DNA of 58,826 bases from Nostoc sp. FACHB-280 (GCF_014697615.1 NZ_JACJSD010000047.1:1-58826), one strand, 5' to 3'. Positions 18,376 through 30,500 are shown, numbered from the stretch's first letter. Made by a program: numbers and translations. The notes: generated by a model not told the origin, from the letters alone.

Positions 18376-18438
18376 AGTAAAAAGTAAAAAGGCAAAAGTA
18401 AAAAGATTCTTTTACCTTTTAACTTTTGACTTTTAACG
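18376..18438. repeat. AAAAGT/CTTTTGA arrays between AAR and accA
   Basis: A-rich units (AAAAGTAAAAAGGCAAAAG) and T-rich units (CTTTTAACTTTTGACTTTT) face each other and can fold into an imperfect hairpin in the 103-bp gap. Confidence 0.55.
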
Positions 18439-18441
18439 TTG

Positions 18442-19461
18442 TTAAAGCAGCAAAGGTCTAAAGCCATGTTTCACCGATGCTTGACCAATCTGCTCCATTT
18501 TGTCTACGGTAATCTGATTACGCCCCCAAGAAAAGTTCGTATGTAACTTCTCAAATTCCAGTAGCATCGCTTCGGCGAAACAAGCAAATAGCTGACGTTC
18601 TGGCACTTCCATATTGACGATTTTCATGATTTTCCAGTCAATATCCAAAGAATGCTCAACAATGCCACCGTTGAGTACATGAACGTCAGGATGTTGAATT
18701 TTTGTCGCTAAATTTTTGGGATAGCCGCCATCAATCAGGACACAAGGTTGCTTTAACACTTTAGGGTCAATTTCGACACCTTTAGGCATACTTGCCACCC
18801 AAACCACAATATCAGCTTCGGGCAAGGCTTCCTCTAACGCCATGATTTTGCCCCGCCCTAGTTCATCTTGTAAATTTTGCAGGCGTTCTTGGTTCCGAGC
18901 AATGAGCAGAATTTCCTTGACATCTGTTTTGGCATCTAGCCAACGTGTAACTGCACTACCAATATCCCCAGTTGCACCACAGATAGCAACTGTTGCTTTC
19001 GACAGTTCAATTCCAACTTGTTTTGCAGCCGCCTCTACTTGCCGACAGATAATGTAGGCAGTGTGTGTATTACCTGTAGTGAAGCGTTCAAACTCTAATG
19101 TGACGTTACGGACTTGGCTGAACTGCTCTAAATTAAAGTTTTCAAAAATAATTGATGAAAAACCGCCTAAAGCTGTGATGTCGATATCATGCTTTTGAGC
19201 ATGAGCCATTGCATTTAAAATTTTGCGAGTTGCCGCTTTGATGCGGCGATTTGCCAGCATTTCTGGCAAAAAACATGATTCTACGTACTTGCCTTCGATT
19301 GTTTCTCCAGTCAAACTGGTAACTTTAATGTGATCAACAATTTGCGGCGGGGCGCTGCACCAAAAATCTAACCCTTGATCGGCATATTCTGGGTATCCCA
19401 ATTGTTGAGCTACCGATTGAGCGTGTTCTAAACTAGTCAGATGTCCAATTAGACCAAACAT
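18442..19461 (-). CDS. Long-chain acyl-ACP reductase (AAR)
   Basis: A 339-residue cytosolic enzyme that reduces fatty acyl-ACP to fatty aldehyde with NADPH, the first step of cyanobacterial alkane synthesis. The cofactor site [13 protein letters not shown] lies at 159-171. The catalytic cysteine that forms the acyl thioester is visible as C294 in LFACFAEAM, at the number known for the Synechococcus enzyme. The substrate-binding N-terminal half is intact. It lies 209 bp downstream of ADO, the enzyme that consumes its product. That gap holds heptamer arrays and could house a separate promoter. Confidence 0.96.
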   Translation of the reverse strand: MFGLIGHLTSLEHAQSVAQQLGYPEYADQGLDFWCSAPPQIVDHIKVTSLTGETIEGKYVESCFLPEMLANRRIKAATRKILNAMAHAQKHDIDITALGGFSSIIFENFNLEQFSQVRNVTLEFERFTTGNTHTAYIICRQVEAAAKQVGIELSKATVAICGATGDIGSAVTRWLDAKTDVKEILLIARNQERLQNLQDELGRGKIMALEEALPEADIVVWVASMPKGVEIDPKVLKQPCVLIDGGYPKNLATKIQHPDVHVLNGGIVEHSLDIDWKIMKIVNMEVPERQLFACFAEAMLLEFEKLHTNFSWGRNQITVDKMEQIGQASVKHGFRPLLL

Positions 19462-19544
19462 GTAGTGTGTATTAGGCGTTTGCTGCGTCGAAAGCGTGGA
19501 ATTGAGTGGGTAAGTGAGAATACCTAACCTTAAAAATACAACAA

Positions 19545-19668
19545 AGTGTGAAGTCTGAAGTATGAAGTATGAAGTGTAAAGTCTGAAATTTTAGCAAAAT
19601 GATGAATTTGATTCTGACTTTTGAGTTATTGGTTAACCTTCATTCCTCATGCTTCATCCTTCATACTT
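19545..19668. repeat. Heptamer arrays (GAAGTAT and TTCATAC types) between ADO and AAR
   Basis: GTGTGAAGTCTGAAGTATG-type units face CTTCATCCTTCATACTT-type units about 80 bases away. They could pair between the ADO and AAR messages, possibly limiting read-through. Confidence 0.6.
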
Positions 19669-19670
19669 GT

Positions 19671-20366
19671 TTAGGCAGCTGAGAGGCCGTAGGCTGATAA
19701 GCGCATGATATCTCTGGTTGTGAAGCCAATATTACTTAAAGCTTCACCGTATTGAATCATGAAGTCTTCAACTAAAGCTTCTTTTTCCATTGCTAATACT
19801 TCAGCATCGGCAGCCACTTGGTTAAGCATTTTCCAAACAATGGGTAAGTTTTGGCGGTTTGCTTCTTCTAGTTCAGCTTTGGAGGCTTCAAAGTTAGCTT
19901 TCAGCCAAACTTCACCAAAATTTAAATGACTATATTCATCTTTAACTACACCCTCAGTAATTTTGCGGGCAAAAGCATCAGCTACGGGGATGTAAATGTT
20001 GTAGGCTGCGATCGCAAAACATTCAATAATCAAAGATTGAATTAGTAAGCAGGTGACAACGTTACCTTGAGCGGCGGCGGCTTTAAAGTTATCGTGCAGA
20101 GGTGCAAAAAACTCCTTAGCAAATTGCAAATCTGGTGTCACGTTTAAATTGCGACCGCAAGCTTCAAAGCCTTTTTTATGGCGGCTTTCCATTTTCGACA
20201 AGCGAATTAAATCATCATGATTATCAGGCAGCAGTTCAGCTAGTTTAATGTAATTCTCATAAGCTTCTTGTTCCCCTTCAATCACGATCGCATTAATCCG
20301 ACTATAGGCATCTTTATATGTTTCACTTTGGAAATCTATTTCTAATCCATCTGCCAACTGCTGCAT
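19671..20366 (-). CDS. Aldehyde-deformylating oxygenase (ADO)
   Basis: A 231-residue ferritin-like di-iron enzyme. It converts C16/C18 fatty aldehydes to C15/C17 alkanes plus formate, using O2 and ferredoxin-derived electrons. All six metal ligands are present at the numbers known for the Synechococcus enzyme: E32, E60, H63, E115, E144 and H147. A clear AGGAG stands 10 bases before the ATG. Products such as heptadecane sit in thylakoid and cytoplasmic membranes. It is first in the order ADO-AAR-accA-SDR-folE, so the pathway is complete and probably functional. Confidence 0.97.
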   Translation of the reverse strand: MQQLADGLEIDFQSETYKDAYSRINAIVIEGEQEAYENYIKLAELLPDNHDDLIRLSKMESRHKKGFEACGRNLNVTPDLQFAKEFFAPLHDNFKAAAAQGNVVTCLLIQSLIIECFAIAAYNIYIPVADAFARKITEGVVKDEYSHLNFGEVWLKANFEASKAELEEANRQNLPIVWKMLNQVAADAEVLAMEKEALVEDFMIQYGEALSNIGFTTRDIMRLSAYGLSAA

Positions 20367-20683
20367 GGTATCGTCACTCCTGTAAAATGAATCATTTGAT
20401 ACTAACGCTTAATTTACCCTGTCATTTTAGGGCAATCTTCACTGTTGTTTAATTTAACTTAACAAGTCACTATGTAATAGATTAGCTTTTGCTGGGGGCG
20501 ATGCTCTAGTACTAAAGAAACAAATGCAGAGAGTCGATTTAATCGTCAAGAGTCAATGGTCAATAATTTAATCAAGTGATAATTCTATCTACCCCCTGCT
20601 CCCTGCTCCCTTGCCTACCCCATCAATGGGATATTTTTTGAATTGGAAATCCCCTCGCCCCTAAGCTCTGCTATCTCACACTT
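20367..20683. other. Intergenic region between divergent ADO and ABC permease genes
   Basis: About 317 bp without a gene. It holds the ADO upstream region and a CCCTGCT heptamer array near 20592-20615 on the permease side. I see no convincing operator. Confidence 0.45.
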
Positions 20684-21511
20684 ATGATGAAATCTAGTTG
20701 GAATCTCAAATCTGGCGATATTGTTAGTTTAGCGGTACTCCTGTTAGGAGCATTCATTGTCTTGTTACCGCTGTTTGTCGTTTTTTTCACTTCTTTTGCA
20801 CCCCCTGGCGCGACTCCAGACATCACGATGCCGCGAAATTGGTCGTTAGGTAATTACAATGATGCGTGGCAGCGCGGGAAGTTCCTCTTAGCTTTTGCTA
20901 ATTCTACTGTAGTAGCGATCGCAGTCACCGCATTTCAGCTAGTCACCTCTGCTTTGGCTGGTTACGCCTTGGCAAGATTGAAATTTCGTGGCAGACAAGC
21001 ATTGCTGTTAGTTGTTTTAGCAACCCTAGTGATTCCTTTTCAGCTGTTGGTTATACCTATATTTTTGGTGTTGAAGTGGGGACACTTAATTAATACCTAT
21101 GGGGCGCTGATTTTACCCACGGCTGTTAATGGTTTTGGCATATTTCTTTTACGCCAATATTTTCAGACAATTCCTGTAGAACTAGAAGAAGCAGCCATAA
21201 TTGACGGCGCAAACAGGTTACAAATCTTATGGCGGGTGTTATTACCTTTAGCTCGTCCCGCTTTGGTGACGCTGTTTTTGTTCACCTTTATCGCGGAATG
21301 GAATGATTTGTTTAAGCCGCTGGTATTTACCACACGCCCCGAATTAAGAACTGTACAGTTGGCATTGGCCGAGTTTCAAGAACAATTTACCAACAACTGG
21401 CCTTTGATGATGGCAGCAGTAACTATTGCAACCGTACCAGTGATGGCACTATTTTTAATTGGTCAGCGTCAATTTATTCGGGGAATTGCGACAACGGGAA
21501 TCAAGAATTGA
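20684..21511 (+). CDS. Carbohydrate-type ABC permease (MalG-like)
   Basis: A 275-residue inner-membrane permease with about six helices. The first is VSLAVLLLGAFIVLLPLFVVFFTSF. The EAA loop is visible as ELEEAAIIDGANRLQILWRV, and the ending GQRQFIRGIATTGIKN is typical of the MalG/UgpE branch (CUT1). No partner permease, ATPase or same-strand binding protein is adjacent; the nearest binding protein is the lipoprotein encoded at 22421-23581 on the other strand. The sugar is unknown. A GACAAGG array starts right after the stop. Confidence 0.9.
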   Translation: MMKSSWNLKSGDIVSLAVLLLGAFIVLLPLFVVFFTSFAPPGATPDITMPRNWSLGNYNDAWQRGKFLLAFANSTVVAIAVTAFQLVTSALAGYALARLKFRGRQALLLVVLATLVIPFQLLVIPIFLVLKWGHLINTYGALILPTAVNGFGIFLLRQYFQTIPVELEEAAIIDGANRLQILWRVLLPLARPALVTLFLFTFIAEWNDLFKPLVFTTRPELRTVQLALAEFQEQFTNNWPLMMAAVTIATVPVMALFLIGQRQFIRGIATTGIKN

Positions 21512-21515
21512 TGTT

Positions 21516-21567
21516 GTCAAGGAGGATAAGGGAGACAAGGGGGACAAGGAGGACAAGGAAGACAAGG
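21516..21567. repeat. Heptamer array GACAAGG
   Basis: About six units of GACAAGG/GATAAGG directly follow the ABC permease stop. The complementary array CCTTGTC lies at 21671-21720, so the two could form a long stem with a loop of about 100 bases. Confidence 0.65.
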
Positions 21568-21670
21568 TAGTAGTAAGTCGGTAATTGCACCGCACTAGGT
21601 GAAGCAACCTAGAATAGGCTGGAAACTCTTAATAAATGACCAAATAAACAACTTTTTTAGATATCAAATA

Positions 21671-21720
21671 CCCTCCCTTGTCCTCTCCTCTTCCTTGTCT
21701 CCCTTGTCCCTCTCCTCTCC
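21671..21720. repeat. Heptamer array CCTTGTC
   Basis: C/T-rich units (CCTTGTCCTCTCCTC, CCTTGTCTCCCTTGTCC) stand upstream of the small secreted-protein gene and are complementary to the GACAAGG array at 21516-21567. Confidence 0.65.
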
Positions 21721-21761
21721 CCATCAAATAGGACTGCTAAATCAGCAAAGGGTGTTAGTCT

Positions 21762-22286
21762 ATGTCTTGCCAAAAATCTTTGCCAATACTTTTAGGTTTC
21801 AGCTTGGGTGCAATTTTTCTGTTACCATTCTCTCCTGCATTAGCAGAAATAGCTGCTGTTCCCTTACCTTCAGATGCGCCTTTAGAACTAGATTTATTAA
21901 CTAAACCTAACAGCAACGTAATTACAGCTAACACCATTAACCCACAAGGATTAACAACTCCAAGTTTATGGTTAGCGCAAGCTAATTCTGAAAGTAAGTT
22001 ATTGGATAATTGGATAGCTTATCCTGCTACTGCAAACACCCCTGGAAGAGTAGATGTCATTGTTAATCAACAAGTTTGGAGCATACTAGATTATCTAGAA
22101 CGCTACAGTTTTGTAAATCGCCTCGGCAATGTTGCCCGAAAGGATGTTTATAATTTGCGGGTGTTTAATTATCAGCAGGAACTTTTAGGGAGTTATACCT
22201 GTAATTTTCAAACTAACCCAACATCATGCCGCATTCAAATTAATTCTTTAAATAGATTAGTATTACAGCAATCATCTGAGTTATAG
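21762..22286 (+). CDS. Small secreted protein of unknown function
   Basis: A 174-residue protein beginning with a signal peptide (LPILLGFSLGAIFLLPFSPALAE, cleavage predicted near ALA-E). The mature part contains IAYPATANTPGRVDVIVNQQVWSILDYLERYSFVNRLG and two cysteines near the C terminus (SYTCNFQTNPTSCRI) that could form a disulphide, fitting an exported location. I do not recognise the family. It is probably a conserved cyanobacterial periplasmic protein. A GGTGATA array begins after its stop. Confidence 0.7.
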   Translation: MSCQKSLPILLGFSLGAIFLLPFSPALAEIAAVPLPSDAPLELDLLTKPNSNVITANTINPQGLTTPSLWLAQANSESKLLDNWIAYPATANTPGRVDVIVNQQVWSILDYLERYSFVNRLGNVARKDVYNLRVFNYQQELLGSYTCNFQTNPTSCRIQINSLNRLVLQQSSEL

Positions 22287-22420
22287 GTGATATGTGATAG
22301 GTTACAGGTGAAAATTTTATTAGTATTTTTAGGTTAATTAAACTAAAATTATCTTGCCTCCTGCCTCCGGTTGGTGAGCGTAGTCGAACCAATGCCTCCT
22401 GCCTTTTCCCAACTATTTAA

Positions 22421-23581
22421 TTAACTTGTCTTGATTTTAGTAAACAGAGATTCATACTGTTTTGCTGTTGATACTGATAATGGCAGCAAAAATTCACTTT
22501 TCGGGAAAGCTTGCTGATTTGTTTGTAATAAATTGCGTATTGGTTCAGCAATATCAGTAATTTTAATATCAGAAATAATTGGGGAATTAGTTTTGGTTTT
22601 GGTGGTGATTTGTTTAGCGATTTCTTGTTGCCAACAAAAGTCAATCCACTTAGATGATATGTCGTTTTTACTGGCTTTAGTGGGGCGTACCCATAAATCT
22701 GCCCAAATGGCTGTTCCTGATTTGGGAATGACTACATTAAGTTGGGGATAACGTGACAAAATTGGTAATACATCACTTGACCAACCAACGGCTAACCAAG
22801 TATCTCCTGTAATTAAAGGTTCGAGGTAGTTGTTAGAACTGTAGAATTTTACTTGTTGGTTTAAAGTTTGCAGTTCTTTTTCCAGGTTGGGTACGGTATC
22901 GAGGTTTTCTGTGTTGTAGGATTGTCCAAGTTTCTTCAATACTAGACCAATGACTTCTCTAGGATTATCTAGTAAAGAAATTTGCGATCGCAACCCATCC
23001 CGCCATAAATCACTCCAGTCTTGGGGTTGCCAGCCTAGTTCTTGAAATTTCTGGCGATCGTATACAATCACTGTACTACCCCAACGATAAGGCGCAGCCC
23101 AGACTTTTCCTTGAGGATCTAAGTTTCCTTGTTCATTGCGCGTTACTAATTGTCGCCATCTTTCGTCCAAATTCGACCAAGATTTTAATTGTTGGACTTC
23201 TGCTGCTTCTAGCGGTTGAATTAATTTTTGCTCAATGGCACTTTTTAACCAGTAATCTCCCAAACTTACCAAGTCTACTACATCAGTTGTTTGGGAATTA
23301 ATAAATGGAACCCAGCGCGTCCAATTTTGTTTATCGTTGGTTTTTGGTGGTTCTTGCCAACGTTGCAATTGTTGATATAAATTTGAAATTTGCTCAACTG
23401 GAGAGAATTTTAACTTTGGCTTTGGCTGCAAAAGTTGGCTAAATTGATCAACTACTTGAGCAGGAATAGAATTTTTTAATAACTGAACGCTGAGTTTGGT
23501 TTGGTTTTTATTCTCGCACCCCACCAGCAGTTGCGACAGTGCCAATCCACTTATACTGAGTAAAAATGAGCGTCGATCCAT
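22421..23581 (-). CDS. ABC-type solute-binding lipoprotein (PotD-like)
   Basis: A 386-residue extracellular binding protein. The N terminus MDRRSFLLSISGLALSQLLVGC combines a twin-Arg-like start with a lipobox (LLVGC). Two alpha/beta lobes follow, with WVRPTKASKNDISSKWIDFCWQQ near the C terminus as in class II binding proteins of the polyamine/iron group. Ligand unknown; a polyamine or anion is possible. No permease follows on its strand. A relation to the MalG-like permease 0.9 kb away is only positional. Confidence 0.82.
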   Translation of the reverse strand: MDRRSFLLSISGLALSQLLVGCENKNQTKLSVQLLKNSIPAQVVDQFSQLLQPKPKLKFSPVEQISNLYQQLQRWQEPPKTNDKQNWTRWVPFINSQTTDVVDLVSLGDYWLKSAIEQKLIQPLEAAEVQQLKSWSNLDERWRQLVTRNEQGNLDPQGKVWAAPYRWGSTVIVYDRQKFQELGWQPQDWSDLWRDGLRSQISLLDNPREVIGLVLKKLGQSYNTENLDTVPNLEKELQTLNQQVKFYSSNNYLEPLITGDTWLAVGWSSDVLPILSRYPQLNVVIPKSGTAIWADLWVRPTKASKNDISSKWIDFCWQQEIAKQITTKTKTNSPIISDIKITDIAEPIRNLLQTNQQAFPKSEFLLPLSVSTAKQYESLFTKIKTS

Positions 23582-23782
23582 TGATTTTGGATATGTAAAC
23601 TTAGATTTTAGACTATTGTCTTACATTGCAGTTAAAAGTGAGGGAATAGGGAGTGGGGAATAGGGCGTAGGATTTATGCAGTGATAGGCAAAATTAAAGG
23701 TTTGATTGAGGTTTTAGGGATGTAAGGGTTTTGAACACCTGCATTCTTACACCTTCATACTTCTAAATTCTTCTCTAAAAAC

Positions 23783-23918
23783 CAATACGGTTCAGTTAAG
23801 GTTTTGATCCCCCCCTAACCCCCCTTGAAAAAGGGGGGAACTAGAATCAAAGTCCCCCTTTTTAAGGGGGATTTAGGGGGATCTGCAATGTTTAAATTTC
23901 ACTAACTGAACCGTATTG
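23783..23918. mobile_element. MITE-like element with 16-bp terminal inverted repeats
   Basis: CAATACGGTTCAGTTA at the left end is repeated exactly in inverted form at the right end, 136 bp in all. Inside are two G/C-run hairpins (CCCCCCTT/AAGGGGGG and CCCCCTTTTTAAGGGGG). CTCTAAAA occurs on both outer sides and may be a target duplication, although it does not abut the left end exactly. There is no coding capacity, so it would need a transposase from elsewhere. Confidence 0.7.
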
Positions 23919-24125
23919 CTCTAAAATCCTAATTTTTCTTGTTCTGGCGTAAGTTTTATTCTTTTCCCTACTCCCTACTCTCGACTCCCTACTTTCAAGG
24001 CAGTATTATTCCCAAAATAAATGCCTCCCAGTCATGGAGGCAAAGCGTAAAGCATCCTAATATTTCTGGTGAAACAATAACATAGACGGTGTGAGATTGA
24101 ATGAGGGCAGTCACCCTTCATTAAA

Positions 24126-24158
24126 CCTGGATTTCTTCTCACAAGAGAGAAATCCAGG
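24126..24158 (-). terminator. Hairpin downstream of the dienelactone hydrolase gene
   Basis: CCTGGATTTC and GAAATCCAGG form a perfect stem that continues with one bulge. On the minus strand it is followed by TTTAATG. It lies 100 bases past the stop, so it may be a terminator or another small repeat. Confidence 0.45.
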
Positions 24159-24194
24159 GGTGTGGGAGAAATCGTAGGATGGTGAATAAATAAG

Positions 24195-24251
24195 AAATCT
24201 TTCCCCCCACACCCCCCACACTTCCCACACTTCCCACACTTCCCACACCCT
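24195..24251. repeat. C-rich array (CACTTCC/CACCCCC)
   Basis: Tandem CCCACACTTCCCACACTTCC units adjoin the 3' end of the dienelactone hydrolase gene, like the array upstream of the RND pump. Confidence 0.65.
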
Positions 24252-24259
24252 TATGATCT

Positions 24260-24997
24260 CTAAGGAAAAATTTTGGCTAAGAACGTGGTGATTTCTGACC
24301 AAGCGGAGGTAGCTGCAACAGCATCGTAGCGATAACCATCATCGCGCATAAATGTATGTTCGGCTTCGTATAAAAATACTTGATGATGTATATTGGCTTC
24401 TGTAATTGCTTTAATTAATGTATGGCGATCGCTTTCGGGAATGTGAGGATCAAGAGTACCGAGTATCAGCAGTAATTCGCCTTTAATTTCATTAACTCTA
24501 TGAATAGTATCTGCTATGCCTTGACCAAGTTTGCCACTGGGGATACCAGTCGGGTAACAGCAAACAGCAGCTTTGATTTCAGGTTTGAAGGCGGCGCGAA
24601 AAGATAAATGTCCGCCGATGCAAAAGCCGAGAGTGCCAATTTTATCGGGGTTAACAGCCGCGTCGGTTTTCAGAAAATCAATCACAGCTCGACAATCTGC
24701 ATCATACTCTGCGATCGCTGTTCTGCGTGCATCATCATTACCGCGCATTCTCCCCAAATCATCCGGTTCAATAACAGCACCAATAGGTTCAAGACGATGA
24801 AAAATTTCGGGTGCGGCGACAACATAACCAAACCCGGCTAGGTAGTTGACTAGACGAATCATCGGACTACCTAATTGATAGATATCACTGTAAAACAAAA
24901 TGCCTGGGTAAGTTCCGGCTGGCTTGGGAGAGGCGACATACACCCGCATTAAGCTGTCATCTACCCTTAACTCGACATTGCGCTTAGTGATTTGCAC
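24260..24997 (-). CDS. Dienelactone hydrolase family protein
   Basis: A 245-residue soluble alpha/beta hydrolase. The nucleophile elbow has cysteine (GFCIGGH), as in dienelactone hydrolase, and the Asp (GTLDPHIP) and His (YEAEHTFMRD) of the triad follow in order. The family cleaves lactones and esters such as carboxymethylenebutenolide, but most cyanobacterial members have no known substrate. It is a single gene. The upstream side faces the long region before nifH. Confidence 0.9.
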   Translation of the reverse strand: MQITKRNVELRVDDSLMRVYVASPKPAGTYPGILFYSDIYQLGSPMIRLVNYLAGFGYVVAAPEIFHRLEPIGAVIEPDDLGRMRGNDDARRTAIAEYDADCRAVIDFLKTDAAVNPDKIGTLGFCIGGHLSFRAAFKPEIKAAVCCYPTGIPSGKLGQGIADTIHRVNEIKGELLLILGTLDPHIPESDRHTLIKAITEANIHHQVFLYEAEHTFMRDDGYRYDAVAATSAWSEITTFLAKIFP

Positions 24998-27008
<2,011 letters not shown>

Positions 27009-27038
27009 TTTTGATGTAGTCATCAAGTCTTTTTAAGC

Positions 27039-27081
27039 AACCAGAACCTCGTTTTTGTCAAAACTGGGGTTCTGGTTTTTT
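27039..27081 (+). terminator. Intrinsic terminator of nifH
   Basis: AACCAGAACC pairs perfectly with GGTTCTGGTT and is followed directly by a run of T. An inner GTTTTTGTCAAAAC part can add to the stem. It begins 31 bases after the stop and implies a monocistronic message. Confidence 0.9.
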
Positions 27082-27135
27082 CATGATTACTTTTTTTGCC
27101 ATCATTCAAGTAAATTGTGTGGTAAATGGAGTTAT

Positions 27136-27270
27136 GAAGCTCAATGTTGAAGTTCTGAGAGTGAACGTTGAACCTTTTTACTCGAACGTTGAAGTTCAGA
27201 GGCTGAATGTTGAGCCTTTTTGCTCGAATGTTGAAGTTCTGAGGGTGAAAGCTGAGGCTCTGAGGTGGAA
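27136..27270. repeat. GTTGAA-type imperfect tandem repeat after nifH
   Basis: Units based on GAACGTTGAA(G/C) with spacers TTCTGAGAGT or CCTTTTTACTC recur, giving a higher-order period of about 54 bases. A 64-codon frame across it merely translates the repeat and I do not call it a gene. Confidence 0.7.
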
Positions 27271-27516
27271 GTGTTAGGAAATTTTCTGCGTAGGGTGTTG
27301 TTGAATGTTAAATTTCCTCACGCAGAGGTGCAAAGACGCAAAGAAAAAAGGGAGAGTTTTGAATTTTTTAACAACTGGTTTGCAAAAACTGCTGAATCCG
27401 GCATGATTTACTTAACAGTCATTAGTGAACAGTAAACAGTAATCAGCAATATCTTTTAAAGTCCCTCACTTGTCAAAGGTGGTAGCCAACAAGAGTCAAA
27501 TCTCCAACTAAAACCC

Positions 27517-27551
27517 TGATAACTGATAACTGATAACTGATAACTGATAAC
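27517..27551. repeat. Five copies of TGATAAC
   Basis: Five perfect tandem copies of the heptamer TGATAAC end 27 bases before the TPR-CHAT start. This classic STRR array is in the promoter or leader position. Confidence 0.9.
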
Positions 27552-27578
27552 TGACTTATACAAGCTTGTGAGTTGACT

Positions 27579-30500
27579 GTGAAAAAGTTATTCAGTGCAA
27601 TTAATACTGCGGGTATTTGTCTTGCGCCTTGGATGGTGGTGGGTGCAATAACAACAGGGTTAGTTTTAAGTATGCCAGTTGAGGGGATAGCACAACAACA
27701 AACCCCTGCATATTCAGCCGAGGAACAAGCAGCTTTAAAGGAAGCTGAAGAACTGGATCAACAAGTAATTAAGTTATACCAAGAAGGTAATTACAGTAGC
27801 ACCATCCCTTTAGCAGAACGCGCTCTGGCTATCAGAGAGAAGGTGCTAGGTAAAGAACATCCCAATGTTGCTATTAGCTTAAACAGTTTGGCACTGCTGT
27901 ATTATACACAGGGGAAATATGAACAAGCCGAACCATTGTATCAACGCGCTCTGGCTATCAGAGAGAAGGTGCTGGGTAAAGAACATCCTGATGTTGCCAA
28001 TAGCTTGAATAATTTGGCTACACTGTATAATTCACAGGGGAAATATAAACAAGCCGAACCTCTGTATCTCCGCGCTCTGGCTATTAATGAAAAGGTTCTG
28101 GGCAAAGAACATCCCACTGTCGCCAATAGCTTGAATAATTTGGCTACACTGTATAATTCACAGGGGAAATATAAACAAGCCGAACCTCTGTATCTCCGCG
28201 CTCTGGCTATTAGAGAGAAGGTGCTGGGTAAAGAACATCCCTCTGTCGCCACTAGCTTGAATAATTTGGCTCTGCTGTATTATGTACAGGGGAAATATAA
28301 ACAAGCCGAACCTCTGTATCTCCGCGCTCTGGCTATTAATGAAAAGGTTCTGGGCAAAGAACATCCCACTGTCGCCAATAGCTTGAATAATTTGGCTACA
28401 CTTTATCATGCACAGGGGAAATATAAACAAGCCGAAGCCCTGTATCTCCGCGCTCTGGATATTAATGAAAAGGTTTTGGGCAAAGAACATCCTGCTGTTG
28501 CCATTAGCTTGAACGGTGTGGCTCTACTGTATTATACACAGGGTAAATATGCACAAGCTGAACCTCTGTATCTCCGTGCTTTGGCTATTTTAGAGAAGGT
28601 GTTGGGTCAGGAACATCCCGATGTCGCCCAAAACTTGAATAATTTGGCTCTACTGTATGATCAACAGGGGAAATATGCACAAGCCGAACCTCTGTATCTC
28701 CGCGCTCTGGCGATTAGAGAGAAGGTGTTAGGTCAGGAACATCCCGATGTCGCCCAGAACTTGGCTAATTTGGCTACACTGTATTATTCACAGGGAAAAT
28801 ATGAACAAGCCGAACCCCTGTATCTCCGCGCTCTGGCTATTTTGGAGAAGGTGCTGGGTAAAGAACATCCCACTGTCGCCCAAAGCTTGAATAATTTGGC
28901 TGCACTGTATGATTCACAGGGGAAATATGCACAAGCCGAACCCCTGTATCTCCGCGCTCTGGCTATTTTGGAGAAGGTGCTGGGTAAAGAACATCCCACT
29001 GTCGCCCAAAGCTTGAATAATTTGGCTGCACTTTATCATGCACAGGGGAAATATGAACAAGCCGAACCCCTGTATCTCCGCTCACTGGATATTAATGAAA
29101 AGGTGCTGGGTAAAGAACATCCTGATGTCGCCCAAAGCTTGAATAATTTGGCTGAACTGTATCGCGCACAGGGGAAATATGAACAAGCCGAACCCCTGTA
29201 TCTCCGCTCACTGGATATTAATGAAAAGGTGCTGGGCAAAGAACATCCCACTGTCGCCCAAAGCTTGAATAATCTAGCTGGACTCTATCTAGTAAAGGGT
29301 GATATTACTCGTGTTACTGACTTCTTACGCCGTGGACTGGATATCCAAGCACAAAATCTCAATCTAATTTTTGCTACTGGCTCAGAAAAAAGCAAACAAA
29401 GCTACATTAGAACTTTTTTAAAGACAACTTATGCTACTGTTTCCCTATCCTTGGAAGAAGCTCGCAACAATTCAACTGCTGCATCTCTCGCTCTAACTAC
29501 TGTACTCCGTCGCAAAGGTTTGGTGTTAGATGCCGTAGCCGACAGCATCCAAATCTTACGCTCTAAACTTGATAAAAATCCCGAAACTCAAAAATTATTC
29601 ACTCAATGGCTACAAGTACAACAGCAACTCTCAACTTTAGTCTTTTCCCCATCAAAAAAACAAACTGCTAACCCGAAAGCTCAGTTAGAACAACTGGAAG
29701 CCGAAAAAGAAAAGTTAGAAGCAGCTATCAGTGTTAAAAGTGCTGAATTTCGCCAGCAAACCCAACCACTAGAATTAGCAGCAATTCAAGCCAAGATACC
29801 CAAAGATGCAGCCTTGGTAGAAATTGTTCAGTATAAACCATTAAACGTCAAAGCCAAAACAGAGGCTCAAAGGTTTGGGAAACCGCGTTATGCGGCGGCG
29901 GTGTTGCGTTCCTCTGGTGAACCGAAGTGGGTTGATTTAGGTGAAGCGGCAGAAATTGATAAGTTAGCCATTGATTTTCGTGCAGCGTTAGCCACTGGAA
30001 AACCATTCAAAAAACTCGCCCGCACTTTAGATGAAAAATTAATCGCACCTATTCGTCCTTTATTGGGTGATGCAAATCATATTTTAATCTCGCCTGATGG
30101 GCAATTAACATTAATTCCTTTTGAAGCTCTAAAAGATGAGCAAGATAAATTCCTGATTCAAATTTATGCTTTTTCTTACCTCACCAGTGGCAGGGATTTG
30201 TTGCGTTTCAACTCAAATGTTAACAATGCTTCTGCACCTGTGGTGTTGGCAGATATTGACTACAACAACCAAACCCAAACTGTCGCCTCAGCAAAACCAT
30301 CTGGTGTACGTGGTTCCCAAAATCGCCGTTCTGGTGAGTTAGCTAACCTCGCATTTGACTCATTACCTGCTACTAAAGAAGAAGCCGCAGCAATTAAAAA
30401 GGTTTTACCAAACGCAAAGTTACTGTTAGGTAAAGATGCAACGGAAACGGCTGTTAAACAATTACAAAACCCTAGCATTTTACATTTGGCAACTCACGGT

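Larger units (their letters stand above)
23582..24259. other. Repeat-rich intergenic region without genes
   Basis: About 680 bp between the binding protein and the dienelactone hydrolase gene. It contains a MITE-like element (23783-23918), hairpins at 24022-24042 (TGCCTCC/GGAGGCA) and 24126-24158, and a C-rich array at 24195-24251. I support no coding gene here. Confidence 0.6.
27009..27578. other. Intergenic region between nifH and the TPR-CHAT gene
   Basis: About 570 bp holding the nifH terminator, the GTTGAA-type repeat and a TGATAAC array. No gene is supported. Confidence 0.55.

Noticed and set aside
27083-27277. 64-codon open frame after nifH
   Set aside because: It only translates the GTTGAA-type repeat; no ribosome site or family features.
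27941-29251. Minus-strand open frames of 71-110 codons with repeated SLPSTFS and YRGSAC motifs
   Set aside because: They are antisense shadows of the TPR repeats.
27815-29300. Regular repeats that might suggest a CRISPR array
   Set aside because: They are in-frame 126-bp TPR codon repeats without unique spacers.
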